Shown piece by piece: positions 29,400-38,009 of a stretch of DNA of 64,000 nucleotides; positions within the stretch are counted from its first letter, which is position 1, and each line of letters starts with the position of its first letter. Source of the stretch: Bacillus sp. B15-48. GTDB taxonomy: Bacteria; Bacillota; Bacilli; Bacillales; Cytobacillaceae. A program made the position numbers and the translations under genes. Under the pieces are notes generated by a model that did no database searches, was not told the DNA's origin, and saw only the letters and a list, made by a program, of their open reading frames with translations. The DNA lies in assembly GCF_016879755.1 (NCBI RefSeq), contig NZ_WOFU01000002.1:372001-436000 (forward strand), given 5' to 3'.

Positions 29400-29435
29400 A
29401 CTGAGATAAAGAAGGGGCTTAATCTTTATCTCAGT
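29400..29435 (-). terminator. Terminator downstream of gpsA
   Basis: A 12-bp stem ACTGAGATAAAG / CTTTATCTCAGT with a 12-nt loop and a TTTTTTT tail on the minus strand. It lies 130 bp past the gpsA stop, so the transcript has an unusually long 3' tail. Confidence 0.9.
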
Positions 29436-29564
29436 CAAAATAGTGACTAAATAACCCATACACCCAGTTCAAACTACCAGTTGCTTCGATGCATTGTATG
29501 CAAACGGTTAACCAACTGTATCATCGAATGCCTATTTTTATTGATAAAATGTAGAATGGGCATT
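29436..29564 (-). other. Structured non-coding tail between gpsA and its terminator
   Basis: This 129-bp stretch between the gpsA stop and its terminator holds no convincing gene. On the minus strand AATGCC/GGCATT can pair (29530-29564), and TTCGATG/CATCGAA can close a second stem over ~29482-29527 with GGTTAACC inside. A 29-codon frame (from MPILHFINKN) covers it but has no SD. It may be only a 3' untranslated region; an RNA element is possible. Confidence 0.35.
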
Positions 29565-30605
29565 TTAATTACTAAGAATATCAGCTAAATCCTCCAACTC
29601 ATGGGTTTTAACACGTGACATTAATCCATCTACTGCATCTTTAGGGCTTTTGCCACTAAAGAGAATTTCGTATAATGTAACTGTAATTGGCATTCTTACA
29701 TTATATTTTTCAGCAAGTTGATAGGCTGCCTTCGTTGTTCTAACCCCTTCAACAACCATTCCCATATTTTCTAACACTTCATCGAGGTTTTGCCCTTTCC
29801 CTAACATATTCCCAGCTCGCCAATTACGTGAATGAACACTTGTACAAGTAACAATTAGGTCACCTATCCCCGCCAAACCTGAAAAGGTGAGCGATTTTGC
29901 ACCCATTTTCACCCCAAGACGCGCTATTTCTGCCAACCCCCGTGTGATTAAGGCTGCCTTCGCATTATCACCGTATCCAAGGCCATCTGAAATCCCTGCC
30001 GCGAGCGCAATGATGTTTTTTAATGCTCCACCAATTTCAACACCAATTAAATCAGGGTTCGTATAAACGCGAAAATGATGATTCATAAATAAATCTTGAA
30101 TATATTCCGCTGTTTGCATATTCTTTGCTGAAACAGTCACAGTCGTTGGGTGACGAAGACTAACTTCCTCAGCGTGGCTTGGTCCTGACAGTACGACAAC
30201 ATCCTCAAGTAGTTCTTCAGGCATTTCCTCTTCAATCATCTCAGAAATTCTTAGCAATGTATCTGGCTCAATTCCTTTACTTACCTGAACAATTACTAAT
30301 GGTTTTTTTTGAATTTGAACAATTGTTTTTAACACTTCTCTAATTGCCTTTGTAGGAACTGCAAGTATAATTGTTTCTATCCCAAAAAGTGCTTCTTCTA
30401 AATCAAAGTATCCTGTCACTAGTTCAGGAATTTTAATACCTGGAAGATATTTATCATTCGTATGTATACTGTTGATTTCGTCTATTTGGGTAGGGTTATG
30501 GCTCCACAACCTCGTTTCATGACCATTATCTGCCAAGACCATAGCTAATGCTGTCCCCCAGCTACCAGCACCGATAACAGCTACTTTTCCTGCTTTTCGT
30601 TCCAC
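29565..30605 (-). CDS. gpsA: NAD(P)-dependent glycerol-3-phosphate dehydrogenase
   Basis: Reduces dihydroxyacetone phosphate to sn-glycerol-3-phosphate for phospholipids. The Rossmann motif [15 protein letters not shown] is near the N-terminus; [25 protein letters not shown] and [14 protein letters not shown] are family signatures. A GTG start at 30605 is chosen because AAAGGTGAT lies 6 nt upstream; ATG 30611 is directly against the SD. Either gives ~346-348 aa. It follows der by 25 bp, as in B. subtilis. Confidence 0.94.
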   Translation of the reverse strand: MERKAGKVAVIGAGSWGTALAMVLADNGHETRLWSHNPTQIDEINSIHTNDKYLPGIKIPELVTGYFDLEEALFGIETIILAVPTKAIREVLKTIVQIQKKPLVIVQVSKGIEPDTLLRISEMIEEEMPEELLEDVVVLSGPSHAEEVSLRHPTTVTVSAKNMQTAEYIQDLFMNHHFRVYTNPDLIGVEIGGALKNIIALAAGISDGLGYGDNAKAALITRGLAEIARLGVKMGAKSLTFSGLAGIGDLIVTCTSVHSRNWRAGNMLGKGQNLDEVLENMGMVVEGVRTTKAAYQLAEKYNVRMPITVTLYEILFSGKSPKDAVDGLMSRVKTHELEDLADILSN

Positions 30606-30630
30606 TACCATCACCTTTTTCTTAAAAAAG

Positions 30631-31941
30631 TTAATTACGTTCCCTAGCAAAAATTTTAATTGGGGTACCTTCAAAACCAAATGCGTCACGAATACGATTT
30701 TCAAGAAATCTTTGATAAGAAAAATGCATTAGTTCAGCATCATTTACAAAGACGACAAAACCCGGTGGCTTAACTGACACTTGGGTAGCATAATATACTT
30801 TAAGCCGCTTTCCTTTATCTGTTGGCGCTGGATTCATTGCAATCGCATCCATAATTACTTCGTTTAGAATATTTGTTTGTACTCTTCTTGAGTGGTTTTC
30901 GCTTGCAAGATCGATCATCGGCATTAACGTATGTATTCGTTTTTTCGTCTTTGCAGATAAAAACACAATTGGCGCGTAACTTAGAAATTGGAAATGTTCA
31001 CGAATATTTTGCTCAAATTCTTTCATTGTCTTTTCATCTTTCTCTACAACATCCCATTTATTTACGACAATAATGATAGCTCGACCAGCTTCATGGGCAT
31101 ATCCTGCAATATGCTTATCTTGCTCAATAATCCCTTCTTCACCGTCTAGAACAACAAGAACGACATCCGAACGTTCAATCGCTCTTAACGCACGTAAAAC
31201 ACTATACTTTTCTGTACTTTCATACACCTTGCCTTTTTTTCTCATTCCAGCTGTATCGATAATGACATAATCCTTTTCGTTATATGTAAACTTAGAATCA
31301 ATGGCATCTCTTGTTGTCCCAGCAACATCACTTACAATCACTCGATCTTCACCTAACAATGCATTTGTCAGTGATGATTTTCCTACATTCGGTCGGCCGA
31401 TTAGCGAGAATTTAACAATATCCTCATCATAATCCCCTGAATCATGTTTAGGAAAGTGCTTCGCCGCTTCGTCGAGTAAATCTCCTAAGCCCAGGCCGTG
31501 TGCACCAGATATCGGGAATGGTTCGCCAAAGCCAAGAGCATAAAAATCATAAATATCGACGCGCATTTCTGGGTTATCTATTTTGTTCACAGCTAAGACA
31601 ACAGGTTTTTTTGATTTGTAAAGAATCTTTGCTACTTCCTCATCAGCAGCTGTTACACCTTCTCTTCCATTTACAAGGAAAATGATAACGTCTGCTTCCT
31701 CAATTGCTATTTCTGCCTGTTGGCGAATTTGTTCTAAAAATGGTTCATCACCAATATCAATTCCACCTGTATCAATAATATTAAAATTATGAGCCAGCCA
31801 TTCAGCAGAGCTATATATCCGATCCCTTGTTACTCCTGGAATATCTTCAACAATAGAAATGCGTTCACCAACGATTCGATTAAAAATCGTCGACTTTCCT
31901 ACATTCGGTCGACCGACGATGGCTACCACTGGTTTCGTCAT
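30631..31941 (-). CDS. der: Ribosome biogenesis GTPase Der (EngA)
   Basis: Essential double-GTPase for 50S subunit maturation. Two G domains each have GRPNVGKS (near residues 9-16 and ~183-190), followed by the Walker B DTGG and DTAG(M) motifs and NKID/NKWD. A C-terminal KH-like domain begins about residue 350. ATG 31941 gives 436 aa, the same as B. subtilis, with GAAAGGGTG upstream. Confidence 0.97.
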   Translation of the reverse strand: MTKPVVAIVGRPNVGKSTIFNRIVGERISIVEDIPGVTRDRIYSSAEWLAHNFNIIDTGGIDIGDEPFLEQIRQQAEIAIEEADVIIFLVNGREGVTAADEEVAKILYKSKKPVVLAVNKIDNPEMRVDIYDFYALGFGEPFPISGAHGLGLGDLLDEAAKHFPKHDSGDYDEDIVKFSLIGRPNVGKSSLTNALLGEDRVIVSDVAGTTRDAIDSKFTYNEKDYVIIDTAGMRKKGKVYESTEKYSVLRALRAIERSDVVLVVLDGEEGIIEQDKHIAGYAHEAGRAIIIVVNKWDVVEKDEKTMKEFEQNIREHFQFLSYAPIVFLSAKTKKRIHTLMPMIDLASENHSRRVQTNILNEVIMDAIAMNPAPTDKGKRLKVYYATQVSVKPPGFVVFVNDAELMHFSYQRFLENRIRDAFGFEGTPIKIFARERN

Positions 31942-32031
31942 GAACTTCACCCTTTCAAATTTCACTTTATTTGACAAATTACTAGTCCCTACTCCTCTTT
32001 TATTATAAAAGGATTTCCCTTAAAAAAGAAA

Positions 32032-32051
32032 CCCTTCCAATATTAGAAGGG
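32032..32051 (-). terminator. Terminator after the YIEGIA partner gene
   Basis: Stem CCCTTC / GAAGGG with an 8-nt loop and a TTTCTTTTTT tail on the minus strand. It lies ~55 bp past the 32106 stop and before der. Confidence 0.8.
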
Positions 32052-32105
32052 CCTAACTTACTCAGTTTATCAAAAATATTTCATAAAGCAATGAAAAAAC
32101 CGATT

Positions 32106-32291
32106 CTAATGTTTAACAATGACATATAAATCATCCGATAATGAATGTGCTATTCCATCAAGAATTGCTTCTAGATTAGCAGCAAAATGTTCTAATTCTT
32201 CTTTTGTATCACAATAGAATACTCCTGTTCCAGCGGGCACTTTGTTTCTATTTGTTGTGATAACAGCTAAAATATATTTTTCAAGATCCAT
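32106..32291 (-). CDS. Small YIEGIA-associated capping subunit
   Basis: A 61-aa soluble protein (MDLEKYILAVITTNRNKVP) that I recognise as the family annotated as capping complex subunit for YIEGIA. It directly follows and overlaps (11 nt) the YIEGIA-domain gene, so the two are translationally coupled and probably form a complex. The biochemical role is not known to me. Confidence 0.75.
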   Translation of the reverse strand: MDLEKYILAVITTNRNKVPAGTGVFYCDTKEELEHFAANLEAILDGIAHSLSDDLYVIVKH

Positions 32292-33168
32292 TTTTCATCC
32301 CCACTTTCTCAGTCGACATCCGTATGGCATTTTCAAGCGTTGGTACATCTCCAATCACTTGAATGGCCCTGTCTATATCTCTCTCTTGAGGAAGAACAAA
32401 GATTCCTACACGTCCATCGTTGAGATCGCGTTTTGCCAACGGGACGAGAGCAGGCGTACCAGAATCGCGATGTACCCCTAGTGCAGTGGCAACATCATGC
32501 AAAATCGCTTGTCTTTGGCCTAAATTAGCAATTGTTGCTCTTGCATCAAATGTTTTCGGTTTTAATATAAACCCCATTCCATATTGCAAAACCTCTTTCT
32601 GCCGCTCTGGTAAACCGATATTCATGATATAAATATTATCTACATACAGTCCTGGGCCATCAAATCTAGGTTCCACATATTCAACCTCAACAATATCTTG
32701 TAATTTTCCACCGGACATTAATAATTTTGATAAAAACATTGCGGCAATGGCACCGATGATGCCAATCCAAATATTAAAAAGCAGATATGCAAGTGTGCTA
32801 ATTAGTGAAGTAAAGATAACTAAATAATTTCGACTTTCAAAAGCAATCGCAATGCCTTCTATGTAAGTTTTCCCTCTTGTTACAAGTTCAAAACTATCCA
32901 GCTCTGTTAATGTGTTTCTTTCCATATTTCTAACTTCACGGAATTGTGATGCTGCAACTGTTAAAAAAGTAATTGCAGTAAACTCCTCTTCCAAAATGGC
33001 TGGGCCAAAAACAGCTCCTAATCCAGCTGCTATGAATCCAAGTGCTAAGTGGATAATTTTCCCATGCAAATACGTTGGGTACTGTCGATAATCGGTTTGA
33101 AGCATAAATAACCTTGAAAGTGTGCCCATAGCTATGCCAAATACAATTGGGAGCGTATATTCAGTCAT
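32281..33168 (-). CDS. seaA: YIEGIA-family membrane protein, SeaA/YphB-like sporulation protein
   Basis: A 295-aa protein with at least four N-terminal TM helices, the name-giving TYIEGIAIAF motif at ~101-110, and a soluble C-terminal half (about 165-295). It matches YphB, renamed SeaA in B. subtilis as a spore-envelope assembly gene; the functional link is family knowledge. It overlaps yphA by 4 nt upstream and its small partner by 11 nt downstream, so these three form one operon. Confidence 0.82.
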   Translation of the reverse strand: MTEYTLPIVFGIAMGTLSRLFMLQTDYRQYPTYLHGKIIHLALGFIAAGLGAVFGPAILEEEFTAITFLTVAASQFREVRNMERNTLTELDSFELVTRGKTYIEGIAIAFESRNYLVIFTSLISTLAYLLFNIWIGIIGAIAAMFLSKLLMSGGKLQDIVEVEYVEPRFDGPGLYVDNIYIMNIGLPERQKEVLQYGMGFILKPKTFDARATIANLGQRQAILHDVATALGVHRDSGTPALVPLAKRDLNDGRVGIFVLPQERDIDRAIQVIGDVPTLENAIRMSTEKVGMKNGS

Positions 33169-33770
33169 GATGATTTTTGCTTCTCCTTTCCTTGATAAAT
33201 ATAACTGCCTGTTACTTGTGCAAAATAATTTATACCTAACCAGACCGCCATTGTCATCGCTGTTATCGCTAAAATATCCATAAAGGCTGGAGAAGCTACA
33301 GGATACGAAGAGCCAAGCCTATTAAGAAGAACGGAAAATAGAAATTCCCCAAGAAGCATCCCTGATACTAGAGTGATTGACCGCAAATATAAATTTGATT
33401 GCAGAATTGAGCTTAATAAAATACCAGAAATAGCAATCATCCATTTTCGGTCAAAAACGACCCACACAGGGTCAAATAATTCAAACAACAAAAAGCTTAC
33501 ATATCCAAGCATCGTAATAAATGATGAAAAAAACACACTAAAAAACACTCTATTACTTAGTCTGAAGGTACTAAAAATAAAAAACAGCCAAAGGATAAAT
33601 GCGTTCATATAAACCTCTATTTCCAATATCACCACCTTATATGGAGATGAGATAATAAGAACGAGTACCCAAATGGATAGACTAAAACGAGCATTATTTG
33701 TCTTATTCATTATAAAGGTGAACCAAATCCAACCGATCCATGCGAACCAATAAAAAATTATGCCCTCCAT
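33165..33770 (-). CDS. yphA: Membrane protein YphA
   Basis: A 201-aa protein with about six TM helices and little soluble sequence, matching YphA by position and character. Function is unknown. ATG 33770 has AGGAGG 7 nt upstream; the ATG at 33794 has none. It is the first gene of the yphA-seaA-partner operon and is divergent from ypzI. Confidence 0.82.
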   Translation of the reverse strand: MEGIIFYWFAWIGWIWFTFIMNKTNNARFSLSIWVLVLIISSPYKVVILEIEVYMNAFILWLFFIFSTFRLSNRVFFSVFFSSFITMLGYVSFLLFELFDPVWVVFDRKWMIAISGILLSSILQSNLYLRSITLVSGMLLGEFLFSVLLNRLGSSYPVASPAFMDILAITAMTMAVWLGINYFAQVTGSYIYQGKEKQKSS

Positions 33771-33877
33771 CCTGTCTCCTCCTATCATTTCCATTATTTC
33801 TTCTTCTTATGTACTTTAATCTTTTTGAATAAACTTTTTTTTGCGTTCCATGTTAATGAGGAGGAGGTGGAAATAAA

Positions 33878-34024
33878 ATGGGAAAAGACAGGCAGGAAAA
33901 AAAATTGCGAGAAAGCGGCAGAGTCGAAGCTGACCGTGATCAAGCACTTCATTTTGATGGAGCAACAAAAATGCAAAGTCCTAAAGAAGCACGCCGGCTA
34001 AATGATGGGAAACAAAGCAAATGA
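33878..34024 (+). CDS. ypzI: Small protein YpzI
   Basis: A 48-aa basic, charged protein starting MGKDRQEKKLRESGRVEADR, recognisable as the YpzI family. It is too short for most ORF callers. The start is clear: GAGGAGGTGG ends 7 nt upstream of ATG 33878. Function is unknown. Its stop codon touches the 3' end of the group II intron, and its likely terminator has been pushed 2.2 kb away to 36202-36225. Confidence 0.88.
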   Translation: MGKDRQEKKLRESGRVEADRDQALHFDGATKMQSPKEARRLNDGKQSK

Positions 34025-34060
34025 TAAAGTAGGGAAACCTTTCACAAGGCTCCCCCCTTA

Positions 34061-34095
34061 TCAAACCGTACGTGCCCTATTAAGGCATACGGCTT
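34061..34095 (-). ncRNA. Group II intron domain V (catalytic hairpin)
   Basis: On the minus strand the 35-nt segment starts AAGCCGTATGCC and ends GGGCACGTACGGTTTGA. It pairs AGCCGTA(T)GCC with GGGCAC-GTACGGTT, with the two-nt bulge typical of domain V and the AGC catalytic triad at the base. It is followed 3' by a GGGGGAGCCTT/AAGGTTTCCC domain VI hairpin. This is the most conserved part of group II ribozymes. Confidence 0.85.
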
Positions 34096-34104
34096 ACCAA
34101 CGTG

Positions 34105-35547
34105 TTACATTGAATACTTTGCTATTCTTTGTGCATAGTTCATTTTGCGAACGCGGTCAGGTGTATAATACTCCCTTCCGCGTTCTTTTGCTTTTTGGAC
34201 CTTCTTTTGTTGTTTCTTCTCTTGGCTCTTCTTCATATAATCAATGTAGGATTCTGGAGTATAGCCATATTGTTTTCCGTAGTAATATTGAAAAGTCGCT
34301 ACCAATCCGATTCGAACGAAGAACTCGATATTCCATTTCGTTGTCATTGTCCACCCTTTTCTTTGACTTGGGTGTTTATGAATCATGCATACTCGTAACC
34401 TTCTTCTAATATAGCCATCAATTGCCTTTAATTCATTTCCAATGACATTAAAGTAGCAGTTGCTTTTTAATCCATATTCTTCGTTTGCCTTTATTGCTTC
34501 CCAAAGAGTTAGAAAGTAATTTACTTTTCCTCTAATTACAGGATTTACTTTCTCTATCCAAACCTCTTTACTATATGTAAAGGTCTTTCTCGTTTTGGTT
34601 TTTATCTTTTGGCGAAAGTCATCCCATGTGGACTCTTTAGGTTTAGCTATGAAGTATGGTTTTCCATCTTTCTTTCGGTTTCTCCAGTGTTCAAAGGTGA
34701 ATCCTAAGAAATCGAAATCATCATGGTTAAAATCCACGACTTTGGTCTTCTCGATAGAGATTTCTAAGCCCAATTCTGCTAGTTTGCCTTTGGTAATTTG
34801 TTCGGCTCGTTTGATGTCTTCCTTTGTTTTCGCAAATAGAAGAAAATCATCCGCATAACGCACAAAACGAATTCCATTAAGGTCTAGTTCCCAATCTAAT
34901 TCATTTAAATAGAGGTTCGCAAGAAGTGGTGAAATTACGCCTCCTTGCGGAGTGCCAGAATCTGTTTGATGGAATTTGCCTTCTTCCATATAGCCAGCTT
35001 TTAACCATTTCCAGATAAGGTCTAGGACGGTCCCATCTGCTATATATTTCTGAAGCACCTTCATCAATTTCTTATGTGGAATATTGTCAAAGAAGCCTTT
35101 AATATCGCAATCATAGATATAGTTATAGCCTTTTTCCACGTTCCACATTATAAGCTGCACTACTCTTTTAGCACCTCTATTTGGGCGGTAGCCACATGAC
35201 CAGTTGTGGAAAATAAATTCTTCACATTTTGGTTCTATTACGTTTACTACGGCTTGTTGGACAATGCGGTCTTCAATGTTGGGGATTCCAAGTGGTCGCA
35301 TTTTTCCATTTTTCTTGGGAATATACTGTCTTCTGACAGGTGATGGTGTGTATTCTTTCGCTCGAAGTTTCGCAAGAAGTTGATTGATATTCTCGTTCTC
35401 GTTAGCTTCGTAGCTTTGAATGGTCTCACCATCGATTCCACCAGCTCCATTGTTAGACTTTACCTTTTCCCAGGCAGCCATTAGTTTTCGGTCAAAGAGA
35501 ATTTGTCCGTAGATACTATGCCATTTCAATTTCAGTTCTTGATTCAA
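34105..35547 (-). CDS. ltrA: Group II intron reverse transcriptase/maturase
   Basis: 480 aa with RT domain blocks: GGIDGETIQSYE (~38-49), RPLGIPNIEDRIVQQAV (~84-100), GYRPNRGA, DCDIKGFFDNI, GTPQGGVISPLLANLYL (~204-220) and the catalytic YADD in VRYADDFLLFA. A maturase X domain follows (~300-400). No HNH endonuclease cysteines are seen in the basic C-terminus, as in class IIC proteins. The frame opens with TTG at 35547; AAAGGTG lies ~11 nt upstream. It belongs to the intron at 34025-36193. Confidence 0.92.
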   Translation of the reverse strand: MNQELKLKWHSIYGQILFDRKLMAAWEKVKSNNGAGGIDGETIQSYEANENENINQLLAKLRAKEYTPSPVRRQYIPKKNGKMRPLGIPNIEDRIVQQAVVNVIEPKCEEFIFHNWSCGYRPNRGAKRVVQLIMWNVEKGYNYIYDCDIKGFFDNIPHKKLMKVLQKYIADGTVLDLIWKWLKAGYMEEGKFHQTDSGTPQGGVISPLLANLYLNELDWELDLNGIRFVRYADDFLLFAKTKEDIKRAEQITKGKLAELGLEISIEKTKVVDFNHDDFDFLGFTFEHWRNRKKDGKPYFIAKPKESTWDDFRQKIKTKTRKTFTYSKEVWIEKVNPVIRGKVNYFLTLWEAIKANEEYGLKSNCYFNVIGNELKAIDGYIRRRLRVCMIHKHPSQRKGWTMTTKWNIEFFVRIGLVATFQYYYGKQYGYTPESYIDYMKKSQEKKQQKKVQKAKERGREYYTPDRVRKMNYAQRIAKYSM

Positions 35548-36201
35548 TGCTTATTCCACACCTTTCATTGTGTACATCCAGTTCGTTTTACCGAGGTAAC
35601 GTGTTCTGTTTTCATTACACACCTCTATTAGAGTAGAACCACGAGGTCGCATCCCCTTCCGTTCGGAATGTGTTTAGTCACATTCTTACTTCCGTACTAT
35701 GAGAGCGTCTGACTTCTTCACTCGTAATGTCAACTTCGAATTACTCTTATATGACACCACCTGAAATTGAGAGTGAAGACCTCACGGGGTCATTACACTT
35801 TCCTTCTAAACATACCCAGCACCTTCACTTGATAAGCTCCCTTTAATCGGCTGGCTCTTTGATTAAAGGACTCCTGTAATTTACAGTGAGGACTTCCCGT
35901 TATTCTCGCACAGTCGTCAACTTACCCGGCCGTATGTGCTTCACGCTTTCGCATTTGGGTCTGCTTATCCGTCTACGGTTCTCTCGACATTCCGCATCTC
36001 CTTCAGACATTACTTCACAATAATGCCCTAGATTAGACTTCATAGGTTGTGCCAGCACTCCTATGGGAGGACTTACACCTCCGAGAGAAATAACCTTCCA
36101 GGATTCGGGGACCGTTTTACCGCCGTAGCGTGTCCCAACCTATATAAGTTAGTTCTTGCAGTGGTCCTGCAAAGGTGCAACTGCCCGTCGCACAAGAAAA
36201 A

Positions 36202-36225
36202 CCGGGCATATTAAACTGCCCGGTC
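36202..36225. terminator. Bidirectional terminator hairpin, target of the group II intron
   Basis: Perfect stem ACCGGGCA / TGCCCGGT with an 8-nt loop. On the minus strand it is followed by TTTTTCTT and then at once by the intron 5' end (GTGCGAC). On the plus strand the tail is CCTTTATTGC, weaker. Before the intron arrived it would have lain ~10-20 bp past ypzI and been its terminator. Confidence 0.82.
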
Positions 36226-36227
36226 CT

Positions 36228-36457
36228 TTATTGCAAGTACTTGGATTAACCGTGATTATGAGGCTAGTTTTTTACTAGTACTTGGAATAAACGGATTTTT
36301 GACCGTTTTTTATTGCTAGTACAGGGATTATAATGTCGTTTTTGATCTCAATTTATTGCTAGTACTCGGATTAACACCTCTTTTTACAGCGTTTTATTAC
36401 GAGTACTAGCAATATATCAATGGAATTTGGTGTTTTTAATACGTGTACTTGGATTAA
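36228..36457. repeat. Array of about six degenerate repeats, period ~41 bp
   Basis: A core like TTATTGCTAGTACTTGGATTAA recurs at about 36228, 36269, 36308, 36352, 36392 and 36433, spaced 38-44 bp, with the palindrome AGTACT (or GTAC) at the centre. The fifth copy runs in the opposite sense (its core pairs with the inverse). The 15-20 bp between cores is not conserved. It is not a CRISPR: the repeats are too divergent and no Cas gene is near. No ORF with an SD covers it. Function is unknown. Confidence 0.75.
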
Positions 36458-36516
36458 AAAACGCGTTACCAGCATTATCGGTCAAAAACCTTACGGATCT
36501 TTACGGCCAAATAAAT

Positions 36517-36543
36517 AAAGCTTCTGCCATCGGCAGAAGCTTT
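36517..36543 (-). terminator. Terminator of ypfD
   Basis: A perfect 12-bp stem AAAGCTTCTGCC / GGCAGAAGCTTT with a 3-nt loop, followed by ATTTATTTGG on the minus strand. It lies ~90 bp past the ypfD stop. The short U-tract makes it moderate in strength. Confidence 0.82.
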
Positions 36544-36630
36544 ACTTTTTCCTTATGCTATACTTTTTTTGTATCGATTCCTCTTTGATCAAGTGTATGC
36601 CATGTTGAACCCGAAATAATTAGTGGGGTA

Positions 36631-37767
36631 TTATTTCAAATTCTTTAATTTGTCCCCAATCATTTCTCCTAATTGAAAGCCTTTTGATTCTTCTGGAATA
36701 TCGTATTCAGTTACTTCTGGTTCCTCCTTAGCCTCAAACTCCTTCATGCTAAGTGAGAGACGTTGATCTACTTTATTTACATCAAGGACTTTTACTTTTA
36801 CACTTTGTCCTTCCTCTAACACTTCATGCGGTGTTCCAATATGACGGTTAGAAATTTGGGAAATATGGACAAGTCCTTCAACACCTGGAAATACTTCCAC
36901 GAATGCTCCATAAGCCACTAAACGTCTTACAACCCCTTCTAATGTACTTCCTTTAGGAGCTTTTTCTTCAATATCAGACCAAGGACCTGGGAGGGTCTCT
37001 TTGATTGATAGAGAAATTCTTTCATTATCACGATCAACACTTAAAATTTTCACTTGGACTTTTTGTCCTTCCTGTACTACATCTGATGGTTTTTCAACAT
37101 GTTGATGTGATAATTGTGAAATATGAACAAGACCATCTATTCCACCAATATCGACAAAGGCACCGAAATCAGTAATTCTCTGAACCGCCCCATCAACCAC
37201 TTGCCCAGCTTCTAGAGATTCTAATAGATTTTTCTTTTTCATATTCTGTTCTTGTTCAACTACTGCTCGATGTGATAAAATTAAACGGTTTTTTTCTTTA
37301 TCAAATTCTACAATTTTAAACGTGAGATTTTTGCCCTTATAATCAGAGAAATCCTCAACAAAATGAGTTTCAACCAATGACGCAGGAACAAATCCGCGCA
37401 CGCCAAGATCAACGACGAGACCACCCTTTACTACGTCTTTTACTTCTGCTTCAAAAACTTCTCCGCTCTCATATTTTTCGAACAACACATCCCAAGCTTT
37501 TTCAGCATCTACCTTCCGCTTCGAAAGAATTAGTGCCTCTTCTTCTACTTTTAAAACTTCCAGTTCGAGCTCCTCATCTTCCTTCACTGCATCTTCTGCC
37601 TTTTCAATGTGTAGGCTTGACAGCTCACTAATCGGGATAATCCCATCTAATTTATTATTTTCAATATCAACAATCACTTGTTTTTCTTCAACTTTGGTTA
37701 CACGTGCTTTTACTCGATCACCAATTTGGAAATTACTTACCTCAATTTGATTCATCTCTTCTGACAT
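36631..37767 (-). CDS. ypfD: S1 RNA-binding domain protein YpfD (RpsA-like)
   Basis: A 378-aa protein built of four S1 domains (about 14-85, 100-168, 186-255, 272-340). The last two have strong S1 cores such as [26 protein letters not shown] and [26 protein letters not shown]. It is the Bacillus homologue of ribosomal protein S1, usually four rather than six domains, and binds mRNA. SD AAGGAGG precedes ATG 37767. It lies after cmk and the plsC-like gene. Confidence 0.93.
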   Translation of the reverse strand: MSEEMNQIEVSNFQIGDRVKARVTKVEEKQVIVDIENNKLDGIIPISELSSLHIEKAEDAVKEDEELELEVLKVEEEALILSKRKVDAEKAWDVLFEKYESGEVFEAEVKDVVKGGLVVDLGVRGFVPASLVETHFVEDFSDYKGKNLTFKIVEFDKEKNRLILSHRAVVEQEQNMKKKNLLESLEAGQVVDGAVQRITDFGAFVDIGGIDGLVHISQLSHQHVEKPSDVVQEGQKVQVKILSVDRDNERISLSIKETLPGPWSDIEEKAPKGSTLEGVVRRLVAYGAFVEVFPGVEGLVHISQISNRHIGTPHEVLEEGQSVKVKVLDVNKVDQRLSLSMKEFEAKEEPEVTEYDIPEESKGFQLGEMIGDKLKNLK

Positions 37768-38009
37768 ATGTATTCCTCCTTAATCGATCACTACTCTTAA
37801 ACATATCGAACATGGCTTTAGCCACAGATTACGATAGGTAGAGAATATTCAAAAAAAGTCTCTTTTCATTAACTTCTTATAAAACCGCTTTTTTGTCAAG
37901 CGTGAAACTATGTTCAGTTTCAGTTTTATTTAATCCCGCTAATGTTACCGCAATCACACATATTTTTCACTTTTTTCCTGAACTGCCCAAAATGATATTT
38001 AGAAATAAT
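37768..38009. other. Intergenic gap between ypfD and the plsC-like gene
   Basis: A 242-bp AT-rich gap. On the minus strand it has a TTGACA near 37890-37897 but no well-spaced -10, so a ypfD promoter is possible but not defined. No ORF or clear hairpin was seen. Confidence 0.35.

Larger units (their letters stand above)
34025..36193 (-). mobile_element. Group II intron (probably class IIC) with intron-encoded reverse transcriptase
   Basis: Read on the minus strand it begins GTGCGAC at 36193, the consensus 5' end. An exon-binding region and AAGTCCTCCC-type segment follow at ~36060-36100, then the reverse transcriptase ORF (34105-35547). It ends with a 35-nt domain V (34061-34095: AAGCCGTATGCC, bulge, GGGCACGTACGG) and a domain VI hairpin (about 34030-34058). 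The 3' boundary is ambiguous between 34024 and 34029 (ends ...CCCTAC or ...CTACTTTAT). The 5' exon is a terminator hairpin plus T-tract, the known target of class IIC introns. Length is ~2.17 kb; it appears intact. Confidence 0.93.

Noticed and set aside
29477-29564. A 29-codon frame after gpsA.
   Set aside because: No Shine-Dalgarno and no recognised family; it directly follows the gpsA stop.
31073-31270. Plus-strand ORFs within der and other conserved genes.
   Set aside because: Composition follows the antisense of conserved GTPase motifs.
33794-33976. Minus-strand 60-codon frame opposite ypzI.
   Set aside because: Phe/Ser-rich shadow of ypzI with no SD; ypzI itself has a perfect SD and a recognised family.
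36228-36457. Repeat array considered as a CRISPR.
   Set aside because: Repeats are degenerate, some inverted, the intervals are not spacers of constant length, and no Cas gene is nearby.
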